From Taxawa tesnikishii (nom. ined.) (lineage: Eukaryota; Ascomycota; Dothideomycetes; Dothideales), in NCBI GenBank assembly GCA_030247885.1, contig JAPDRO010000005.1, positions 1,240,001 through 1,304,000 on the forward strand: DNA of 64,000 nucleotides, given 5' to 3'. The notes beneath the pieces are model-generated. The model searched no databases. It was not told where the DNA came from and saw only the letters and a list, made by a program, of their open reading frames with translations. Positions 1 through 9,909 of this stretch are shown here, in pieces; positions within the stretch are counted from its first letter, which is position 1; the number at the start of each line of letters is the position of its first letter. A program made the translations under genes and the position numbers.

Positions 1-535
1 CTGGTCGATTGAGCTTACCGTAGCTGCTTCACCAATCGCAAACGCGAACGCACGCCGTTTCAATTTGGCTGAAGCGAGGAGCGCCCGTACCTCAGATCGT
101 CATAACAAAGGGGGCCACTAAACGCCAACCCGCCAACACAGCCACAAACAAGCAAGCAAGCTAGCAGCGAGCCAGCAGCAAGCCAGCAGCAATTCGTGTT
201 CCCTGCTTCTCCCTAATCGACCGAGCGGTCGCATTTCGCTGCGCATTCCCAACATCGGACATCAGCGTGCTGGATGCACAATCAGCTTACTTTTCGTTGA
301 CGACACGTACGCTGTCGACGCCACCCGCCGTTCCTTATCACACTACACATTTCTGTTGCGGCAGTTCAGTTACGCCTGCTTCTCTAGGCATTGCCCGACT
401 CTCGCTCGGGACTTAGGCACGCCTGCATCATAGCCCCCTCTTCTGCCGTTCCGGCCGCGCAACCCGACCTCACCTTCCTCACACGATGCGTAAGGCGGCC
501 TCATCTCCTCCATCAAACAAACATGTACACTGACT
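1..535. other. Intergenic, 5' flank of Ca2+/H+ exchanger
   Basis: No gene is visible here. The stretch includes a short direct repeat (caagcaagcaagc, then agccagcagc units, around 148-190) and pyrimidine-rich sequence before the exchanger start. It probably carries the promoter and leader of the downstream gene. Confidence 0.5.
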
Positions 536-2397
536 ATGTACAAAATAGATGCCATAAAATCCCAGGCGCGCCGTCACGCATGGGCGAACAATGACGGAAA
601 GAATTACAACCCTTTCGCACGCTCCAGGAGTCAGCGGACTATATTAGGCGACGAAGAGAAAGACTTGAACCTTCGTCCTTATGTGTCCGTCGACAATGCG
701 CCTAGCGCCATTGAGACGGATCGCAACCAGAGGACTCGCGAAGAATACCCTCATCCTCAGCACCACAACACTGCCCCTCCGGACTCGGCCACTACTGAGC
801 GGCCTAGGACAGCGGACCGCGATCTCTACAACACCCACGACAAGGATAGCGAGGAGAGCAAGGGAACCACCAGCTCTGGAGGTACTGCCCGAGGCACTAC
901 ACTGGGGAATGTCGACACCAACACGGACTACACCAACACCAATGGAACAACCCCCGTTATCACACTGTGAAGAAGAGAAACTGGAAGAAGTTTGGCAGGA
1001 AAGAGGAGGTAGAGGAGCCTGTGGAAGACGACGACGACGATGACAGCAACGGGAAGAACAAGAAGACCTTCTGGCAGAGGCTTACATACCGTGATCCGAG
1101 CATCACTGTCATGGGTGAGCTCAAGACCGTCCTTTTCGGCTCCTGGATCAACATCTTGCTGGTCGCTGTGCCTGTCGGATTCGCCATGGACTACGGCAAA
1201 GTCAATGGTGTCGCAAACTTTGTTGTCAACTTCATTGCTATTATTCCACTGGCCGCTATGCTCTCCTTCGCCACAGAAGAGCTGGCCATGTACGTCGGAG
1301 AGACGCTCGGCGGTCTACTCAACGCCAGTTTCGGAAACGCCACCGAACTCATCGTCGGTGTCATCGCTCTGACACAGAATAAGATTCTGATCGTGCAGAC
1401 CTCCCTCATTGGCAGTATGCTGTCCAACTTGTTGCTCGTCCTGGGCATGTGCTTCTACGGCGGTGGCTACAACCGGGTAACCCAATTCTTCAACGTGACG
1501 GTAGCACAGACGGCAGCCAGTTTGCTGGCACTCGCTATCGGTTCTCTGATCATTCCAACCGCTTTCCAGATCTTTGGCACTACTCCGGGTGACCCTCAGG
1601 TGGCGCCCATCTCCAGAGGCACGGCGGTCATTCTCTTGGTCGTTTACTGCTCTTACCTGTACTTCCAGCTCAAGACGCACACCGAGATGTACAACGCGCC
1701 GAGTCAAAAGTCCGAGAAGAAGAAGAGCAGTAAGAAGGCCAAGGGCGAGGTGATGAGGGCATTGCGCAGATGGGTGCAGGCAGTGCCGCCAGCGCAGGCG
1801 GTCAGGTCAACCAGTCCAATCTGGTTCAGAACGATGATGACGAAGAGGAGAAGCCCTCTCTGACCGTCCTTGCCGCTCTCTTGACTCTGCTCGTCGCCAC
1901 CGTGCTCATTGCTTTCTGTTCCGAATTTATGGTTTCTGGCATCGACTCCATCAGCGGTTCCGTGTCTCCAGAATTCATCGGTCTTATCCTGATTCCCATC
2001 GTTGGTAACGCAGCTGGTGAGTAACATGCTTGGTCTTGCCACGGTGTGACAATATCGCTAACTCATCTTCGCAGAACACGCAACCGCTGTCACAGTTGCC
2101 GTCAAGGACAAGATGGACCTCGCAATCGGCGTCGCAGTCGGTTCGAGTATGCAGATCGCCCTGCTCGTCTTGCCTCTCATGGTCGTCATTAGCTGGTTTG
2201 GTGTCGGTATCGACCCCATGACGCTCGACTTCGACGGCTTCCAGGTCTCCGTGCTCTTCATTGCTGTCCTTCTGGTCAACTACCTAATTCAGGATGGTCA
2301 GAGTCACTGGCTCGAGGGCGTCCTGCTCATGTGCTTGTATGTCATCATCGCACTGTCGGCTTGGTACTACCCGGCGACCGGCGATGTCGCCGGCTAA
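536..2397 (+). CDS. VCX1: Vacuolar Ca2+/H+ exchanger (CAX/VCX1 family)
   Basis: Antiporter that drives cytosolic Ca2+ into the vacuole using the proton gradient. Exons 536-2016 and 2075-2397 give about 601 aa. The intron (58 nt, GTGAGT donor, gctaac branch) splits the codon for Glu in the second signature. The first ~195 residues are hydrophilic with a run of six Asp. Hydrophobic segments follow, with the two CaCA signatures GNATELIVG (about residue 266) and GNAAEHATAV (about residue 490). An acidic loop (NDDDEEE) lies between the two halves, as is typical of CAX proteins. The reading frame changes twice, at C5 951-955 and at GG 1749-1750. Adding one base to each run restores one frame and a length divisible by three. 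The family is secure; VCX1 orthology is inferred from the CAX fold and the long acidic N-terminus. Confidence 0.9.
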
Positions 2398-3956
2398 ACT
2401 CAACGCCATCGAGGTCATTTCGGCAGGGCCGATGACTGCCTGACTTTCTGCTTCTACCAGCTTCGACTACCAACATTATACGAACTTCTACCAGCTCCGC
2501 CAGAAAATTGCTCTCTAATGGAGGCGGACGGTTCTCTTCCTCATGGTATCTTTTTGCACCTCTCTTTGGGTAAAGACTGTCGCCTTAATCTGGATACCCC
2601 CGGTCGAAGAATGCAGATGCGTGTCGATTCAACTCCGTTTTTCTTTTTCTCCTTTGTAAATAATTTTTTTGTTTCTCTTTGCAGGTTGGAGTGGGCGTCG
2701 AGGCGTGCGTGAGAGTGAGCGAAAGTGGGGAATTTTGGGCGAAAAAGATTACTCGAGTAACTAGCTTTGTATCAACAATATTTTCTAATGCAGTTCCCTT
2801 TGGGAAAACTACGAGACCTTCATGGTCTGTGGGGGTTTGTGAGGTGTTGTGTCCCTCGAATATTTCACGAACACAGGACGTGGAAGGAGATGCTTCTCTT
2901 TGGAGAGGACGGATTGTGAGTACTAGCTCTTTTTCAGGCCTTCAGCTAATTTGATGAAGTCGGGATGGAATGATCTTTCTTTACTTCCTCCTTCATTTCA
3001 GGAAAACAAGAAGGGCAATGGGAAACGAGAGTCTTACACTGGACGAGTGTGCGTTCTGATCTTCAGCAAAACAGACGGGTCTGTTGGTCCTGTCCACATT
3101 CTACCGTAGTGGGAAGCCCTGCAAAGAGAGAGGTGGCGAGGAACTAACACGAAAATGGCGAGACGGAAGATGAGAAAAGGAAGGCATGGTGAGAGAGCTG
3201 GACGCGAGAATTGGCAATGTGATGAGGAAGGAGAGGGGACGGCTTAATTGCTGAAAAGAATCGGGCGGTCCCATCGGGAGAATAAGCATGCCTCCTGGAG
3301 TTGAAGCTTGCGTGACCGATCATGGCTTCATTGGGCTGCCGCTCAACACCCATCTCGAAGTTCCGGATGTTCTGGACTCTGTTTCCTCTCGGGGTGCTGG
3401 ACTGTAAGATTTGACCTGGCCCTCTGGGTTCAGCCTGCATGCCTGGCCCCAAGCTCACTTCAGCCAACCGCTATAAACCGTCTCGCCGTGTGGATATTCT
3501 CTTATGCCTGACTTGACTGCGGAAGACATGCTCTTCTCCTTCTTTACGTTACTGTTGCTTCACTGCACTGCATCTGGAACTTCTTCACTGCCTGCAGAGC
3601 TTGTCCGAAGCTACTTCAGCTGGCCGTGAGAATTCTTCACGCTACAAACCCTCCATTACTTCTACATCAACACCTATCCTCACCTTTCTTCCACCTCTTA
3701 GCCTTCTATCCACTTCACTCATATGAAAACTCTCTACTGAGTCACTACCGTACTATAAAACATCTCTACTTCCTTCATGCCCTTCTTTCCTCCAACGTCA
3801 ACATCTGCTTTGACTTCTCTCAACCAGAATCTCCTCACTGCGACCCTTGACAATACCATTTCTCACACCTCTTTACCGGCTTCCTAGCTCATCGCCCCCA
3901 TTCGCGAGTGCATCCATCGCCACAGGCTGTAGCCATCTTTGCTACGCTGCCTTCAG
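2398..3956. other. Intergenic, exchanger 3' region and SNF2 gene promoter
   Basis: No convincing gene. The last 300 bases before the next start (about 3640-3950) are strongly pyrimidine-rich on the + strand (repeated cttc, tcct and ctcac tracts), a usual look for fungal core promoters and leaders. The short ORFs present have no coherent composition. Confidence 0.5.
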
Positions 3957-4765
3957 ATGGCGCCAAGGTCATTGATCCCGGCAGACACGGATATCATCGA
4001 TCTTGACGATTATCCATCACCCGAACTGCCAGCCGCACAGAACAACATTCGAGACGTCCCGGTTATCGATCTTGAGAACTACGAATTCACAAGCGTGCCA
4101 ATCAAGGAAGAACCGGTCGACAGCGACACGGAAGACGAGCCGGAACCCCTGGCGGCCCCCATGGAGGCCCGCGAAGATGACGCGGCCGTAGCTCTCTCAG
4201 CTGAAGTCACGAATCTCCCTTGAGTGCTCAGGATCAGGCAGAGCATGGAACTAACGGCGACGGAGACATCGATATGAACAGCACGGAGGGTGCGCAAGAG
4301 GGCCAGAGCATTAGTGGGGCCAACACTCCCACTGCTGGCGACAGTACTGCCACTAGCAATGGCCTGCAGTTACCCATGCGTGTTCTGAATCTGGGCACGT
4401 CCATTTTCAGCCTGAAGAAGAAGAACACTTCCGGTGCAAGCGCTATCGGCGGCCTCCAGTCTGCCGAGGAGAAAAGAGACTTTTACAGCAGCAAAAAGCG
4501 CTGGCCGCTCAGCTCTTCCCGGATCCACCACAGCCCACGCTTCGCCCACAAGACTACGATGAGGAGCCCCAACACGAGGATTCGGATGATGCTCAGTCAG
4601 AGGCTGACTTCGAAAAGAGATACCAACAAGCTAAGGCGGAGCTGAAACGCAAGCAGAGAGCGGGCAAGGCTGGGATCCAGGACGAAATGGAGATGATGCG
4701 CTTGGACAATGAGCGCGATGCTCGTAGGAGGAAGGCTGCGAGGGACAGGGAATACGATGAGGCAA

Positions 4766-4806
<41 letters not shown>

Positions 4807-7752
4807 AACGAACAGATGTTCGTTCAGGAAGCTCAGAATACAGAGGAACATTATCCACTGTATATTAGTAGCGACGACGAGGAAGACGATGGAAGCGACG
4901 GAGGTGCTGGAGGAAGGCATCGCAAGCGAAGGCCGGCGAACGATGACGATGAGGACGAGATGGACAACGATGTCGCCAATACCGGAAGCTCGAAGAGACA
5001 CAGAGTTCATGCGCTCGCCGAGGGCATTGTGGAAACTACCAAGCCCGGCCAGAAGAAGAAGAGAGGAAGGCCCAAGAAAGCCGTGCAGAAACCCAAAGCG
5101 AAGAGAGCCAAGGAGCCGAAAGGCAAAAGGAAGGGTAAAAAGCACAATGCACCGGTTATGACCAACATAAACAACATGATGGGTACCGACGTCTTCCGCG
5201 ATGCGGCTGTCAATGCAAACTTCGCGGATCAACCTGAGATGCAATTTTCCACTCGGAGACCTGACGCATTGAAGAGTCTGATCGCGTCAGTGCCGATTGA
5301 GAACCGCAAGATTGCCAATACGGACAAGAAATACCTCGACGATGCCATCAAGGATTTTGCAGGAACGCATAGCGTCAAGCCGGCCACTGACGGAAACTGG
5401 TCGGTCAAAGGAATGAAGGCCACCCTGAAGCACTATCAAATCCTGGGCGTTTCTTTCATGCGCAGAAGAGAAAACGCCGTGCAGCAGCCACGAGGTGGTA
5501 TTCTGGCAGATGAAATGGGTCTGGGGAAGACGATTATGATGCTGACGAACATCGTCAATGGCCGGCCGCCGCCTACCGCCAAAGTCAAGACGACATTGAT
5601 CGTAGCCGCTCCTGCACTGATCGAGCAGTGGTCTCAGGAGATTGGGACGCATTGCGTGGTAGAACCTCCATCTGGGAAGGCCGGCATTGACAGTTACATG
5701 ACGTGGAACTCGAAGATCAAGAGCGGAAATCCGGAAAAGTTACTCATGAGCCAAGACATTGTGCTGACGACGTGGTACGAACTGAACAAGAGTTATCCCT
5801 TGGAGAAGCCGCCGCTCGAGTTAACAGACCGGGAGAAAAGGACGAGTGGTGGGCGAAGCATTACGAAGAGAACAAGGGCATCCTACACCGGGTTCCATGG
5901 TTCCGCGTTGTGCTAGATGAAGCCCATCAAATCAAGAATCACAGGTCGCGCGCCAGTCTCTCTTCACGGGCTCTGAACGGGAAGCACTTCTGGGCCATCA
6001 CCGGAACGCCCATTCTCAATTCGGTGAAAGAAATGTATCCGTACTTCAAGCTCATCCGTGAACCACATGCGGGAGATTACAAGATCTTCAAGGAGAACTT
6101 CTGCTCCAAAGACGACCCGCGGGCGATGGAGAAGCTGCACGTCTTTCTGCAGAAGTTCATGATCCGGCGCACCCATCTTGACAAGCTGTTCAACGCGCGC
6201 CTGCTCGACCTACCTAAGCCACAGCAGCTGACAATCTATCTAGAGTTCAACGATGTGGAGCGCAACATCTACGAGATCGTGCGTAAGCGCTTCATCGCTC
6301 GCATCAACGGCCTGGTGCGGTCCGGCAACATTGAGCAGAAGAAGACGCATATCTGGGTGATGCTTCTTCGTCTCCGCCAGCTCTGCAGCCACGCCCTAAT
6401 GATCCAAGATACAATTATCGACCTACTGGAGCGCGAGGATTTTGAGCGATTGAACAAGCTCACCGAGCAGGAGGGTGAGCTGTCTGACGACGGCATAGCA
6501 CTGATCGGACAGCTGCGCTTGATCCTAGCCCAAAAGCACGGTATCGAAGAAGAGACTGGCATAGGAACCATAGTTGAGGCTGGTGTGGACCACGATGCTC
6601 AGATCGATCTTAGAGACTACGAAAACCTTGCAGGCCAGAAGCACGGCCAATCGCTGCGGTTCCGCAAGTACCTCAAAACCCTCAAAAACACCGATAAGTG
6701 GGAGCAATTGGTGATGCGTAGCCTTTGCTGCGGATGTCGCCAACAGCCGTACAACCCTCATGTCACCAGTTGCTTCCACATCTACTGCTTCGACTGTCTG
6801 CGCGATCTGCAACACCAAGCGGCGCGCAAGGGCCTTGACGGTGCACGCTGCTCAGAATGCGGCGAGCAGTACACGAGTTCCAAACCATGCGTTGGTATCG
6901 AGTCGTTCGAGGCGCGCGAAACGACCGTCTCCGAGGGCACATCCGACAGCGAAGTCCATCTGTTGAGACGGAGTGGAAAGAAAAAGGAGAAGAACAGGAA
7001 GAAGAGGGAAAGCGACGTCTCGGACTGGATTGACGAATGGGGCGAGGTCATGCCCAGCGCGAAGACGATGGCCGTCAAAGCACAAGTCCTAAACTGGCTG
7101 GAAGAGGACCCAACCACCAAAATCATCATCTACACGCAGTTCCTGCCTATGGTGCGCATCCTGGCCAAGGTTTGCAAGACTGAACAATGGGGCTACTGCA
7201 AGTACACAGGCGCAATGGAGCACGACGCCCGCTCCAAAAGCATCAAGGAATTCGCGGATTCGCCGGACAAGAGTATCCTGCTGGCGTCGCTCAAGTGCGG
7301 CGGTCTGGGCCTGAACCTGACAATGGCATCGAGAGTCATCTGCATCGATCCGTGGTGGAACCAAGCAATCGAGCAGCAAGCCTTCTGCCGCGTGTTCAGG
7401 ATCGGACAGAAGAAGGAAACGTCCATGACCCGCCTGATCGTTCGCAACACCGTCGATCAGACTATGATGGACGTCAAGGCTAGGAAGCAGATTGAGATCG
7501 ATGAGGTCATGTCTGACACCAACCGGCCCGAGAAGTGAGTGGATTCTTGTTTTTTTGTTGATGAATCGGAATCCAAGTACTGACACTTCCTTTACCAGGC
7601 TCTCGGTCAATGATCTGATGAGGCTCTTCGGCAGGGTTGGACAGGACGCGGATGGAAAGCCGTTCATCTTCGCGGAGGACGATACTGATGGTCAGGAGCG
7701 TCCGTCTGATGACAGTGACGATGAGGGAAGATTCTACCATCGTGACAGGTAA
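3957..7752 (+). CDS. SNF2-family ATPase with RING finger (RAD5/RAD16/ULS1-like)
   Basis: DNA-dependent ATPase and probable ubiquitin or SUMO-directed E3 ligase acting on chromatin. Exons 3957-7534 and 7599-7752 give about 1244 aa. The intron has a GTGAGT donor and a ctgac branch. The N-terminal ~480 residues are acidic and basic low-complexity sequence, including a poly-Asp tract encoded by GAC repeats at 4769-4806. The helicase core starts near residue 490. Walker A is DEMGLGKT (about 519), and the Walker B motif reads VLDEAHQIKN (about 654). A RING finger (C-x2-C, CFHIYC, CSEC; about 924-965) sits between the two helicase lobes, the layout of Rad5/Rad16/Uls1. Motif VI (FRIGQ) is near 1149. 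The frame shifts three times, at C3 4217-4219, A5 4493-4497 and A4 5836-5839, each explained by one missing base. Which of the RAD5, RAD16 or ULS1 lineages it belongs to cannot be settled by eye; no HIRAN domain was noticed. Confidence 0.88.
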
Positions 7753-8398
7753 AGACCGAAATGGTGGTGGCTTGATGTATTATTAGGAATTTGCGGCGTT
7801 GGTCAATTAAGCATTATTTTGACAACGCATGCGGCAGACTGTACATAACATCCTCTTACGAAACCCAAATTGGCCAGATATTCAGAAAGTATAGATGTGT
7901 TTCTGGACAGGAAGGTCGTTCGAAAGCGCCGAGACGGCCAGCACGTTTGACGGCAGCAGCACCCAAAGAGGGCAGCCACTTCGAGACTGTGAGATTGTCC
8001 CAAAACTCGCTCACGCATCACACCTCGCCCCAGACAAAGGCAGAGATCGTCTAGAGCGCTACTTACAGATGAAGGGAAGGCCATCAAACACCCCTCTCCT
8101 AGTTGGCGGCCATCCATAGGCGTCCTCCAAGGGACGGCAGCAAAACAACACACTACAAGCACTTGACAAGCCCACATCGTACGCTACGAACAAACGACAA
8201 CAACTATAACTTAACTCATAGGTGCGCATCGAAGCAGCTGAGTATGTTTTCTGTCGCTTGCCCTCTGTCTACCATTATTTCCTCCACTTCCGCCACTCGT
8301 CGCCTGGCAGGCGTGGCACGCATTCATGCATGCCCATGGGCAGCATAGCGTTTACACATGAGCTTCCCTTTTGGAAAAAATTACACCTCCGCCTCCCT
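7753..8398. other. Intergenic
   Basis: This holds the 3' flank of the SNF2/RING gene and the downstream side of the minus-strand repeat array. No gene or RNA was recognised. Confidence 0.45.
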
Positions 8399-8990
8399 TC
8401 AAGAGAATAGTTTCAACAGCGATTCTCTGCGTTGTTCCGGGACGGCTGTCGGATCCTGCGCACGTGGACGGTACTTCTTCCAAAGACGCGGAGCAGCACC
8501 TTGCGCGGAGCAACGACGCTCCTCTTTCGAACAGTATGAGCATTCGTGGTGGAAGGGAGGTGTACCATCGCAGGAACCGCTTATCATTCAGACAGGCAGC
8601 ACACTTTTGATCGGCTGGCTGGACATTTTGGTGCCTTGGATGAACCAACGGAGGCGGAACGGCACCTTGAGCGTAACGCCGGTAGCCCCTCTCCGCACAA
8701 GTCGAACAGCTTTCGTTGAGAGGAGGCGTACCATCGCAGACAGACCCTCTTTTTGAAACAGGTGGCACACTTCTCGGACGCCGGTTGGGTACCGCGGTGA
8801 CGCTTGCCTTTGATGAAGAAACCTTTCTCCGGTGGCGGAGCGCTGCCCTGAGCGTAGCAGCGACGCTTCGCTCTCGCACAGTACGAACACTTCTGGTGGA
8901 AGGAAGGCGTGCCATCGCAGATAAGTGCCTCTCTTAGAGCAGATAGTACGCTTTTCGGACGCCGGCTGTGTAGCGGGACGCCCCACGCGC
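8399..8990 (-). repeat. Three tandem, diverged Zn2Cys6-like modules
   Basis: On the minus strand three related units of about 165-180 bp lie head to tail: 8788-8968, 8622-8787 and about 8460-8621. The last is followed by a stop at 8399. Each unit has a first half beginning QPASEK or QPADQK with C-x2-C (CATC, CAAC; the first unit has Arg for the first Cys). A second half begins CDGTP and continues with C-x2-C-x6-C (the middle unit has Tyr for the last Cys), then AQG and Pro. Together they spell C-x2-C-x6-C-x9-C-x2-C-x6-C, the fungal binuclear zinc-cluster pattern. In all three units the two halves are out of register by exactly one extra C, just before TGCGATGG (near 8920, 8740 and 8574). The frame is continuous from the second half of one unit into the first half of the next. 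Cys codons vary between TGT and TGC, so the units diverged under past protein selection. No complete gene was found. It may be an amplified pseudogene, or a gene read with frameshifts. Confidence 0.6.
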
Positions 8991-9182
8991 TTGAGTTGTG
9001 AACCGGCCGGCCAAGTTCACCAGGGTTCATGCCTACCTCGTTCGTTCTTGTGCTTCGCTCCGGGTTCTCCTTCCCCCTTCCTCTCTTTCAGTTTTGTGCC
9101 AGTTACGCGCGTCTTCAATATCGTCCTGCTCCATTACGGAGTGCTGGCTCTCTCCGGCCGGTAACCTCTTCTCATCCACGCC

Positions 9183-9577
9183 CTAGTTGGGATCGGTAAG
9201 AATTACGGTCGTTGGCAACATGAGGGCCTCCTTGATCACAGAAATGGGCGTTTCCGTTGGGAAGAAAGGGTGCCAGCGTCGGTGTATCGTGACTTCGTCT
9301 AAGGAGTGCTTCTCCAAGAGGCCAGCCGAGTAGTGCAATGTGGCCCGAGTGTGCATTGTTCATGAAAGCTGTTGTCCTGACCCTCATCCAAAGTAGGATC
9401 CTCCTCGTCCACGACTGCCATCCAGTTGACAATCGACCGAAGTGGCCTCTGGTCCCCGGAGTGGCGTTTGATCAGGAAGTTCAGGTAGTCCGGTGAGCTG
9501 GCGCTCTGAATAATCTTGTCCCAGCTGCTTATGGACGTGAACAGACCGGAGGCAGGGAGCACTATTACGACGCCAGC
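9183..9577 (-). CDS. Unassigned ORF, possible gene or remnant
   Basis: The minus strand carries a coherent-looking polypeptide of about 130 codons in two frames. The first part includes SASSPDYLNFLIKRHSGDQ and VVDEEDPTLDEG. The second part includes LLEKHSLDEVTIHRRW and PISVIKEALMLPTTV, and ends at a TAG at 9183-9185. The switch near 9330 fits one base lost from the ggcc/ccc stretch, the same kind of break seen in the real genes here. It opens right after an in-frame TGA, with no good ATG, so a 5' exon may be missing. It lies between the zinc-cluster array and the mitochondrial RNA polymerase gene. I do not recognise the family. Confidence 0.35.
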
Positions 9578-9909
9578 TCACTTCGTTTCCATACACACAT
9601 AAAACCGAGTTGAGGACACGGAGACGATGTGTGAAAATGAAAGAGCTTTTTCTTGTATAGATTCAATCAGAGGAGTGGGTATTAATATGCTATACTGACA
9701 TCCTCCTGCCCCGTTTCTATCCTCACCATCCCGGGCGCCTCCGTCCATAGCCGAGTGCACTCGGCGAGTACCCAGGCTGAGATTTTTCCATCTCTCTAAA
9801 CGCCCGACACCAACCCACGATATCCGTATTCCCGAAAATTGTAAAAGTACAAAATATGTTACAAGAAACCCTTCCCTCGAAAGAGGCCCCCATACAGCGG
9901 GCGAAGCGC

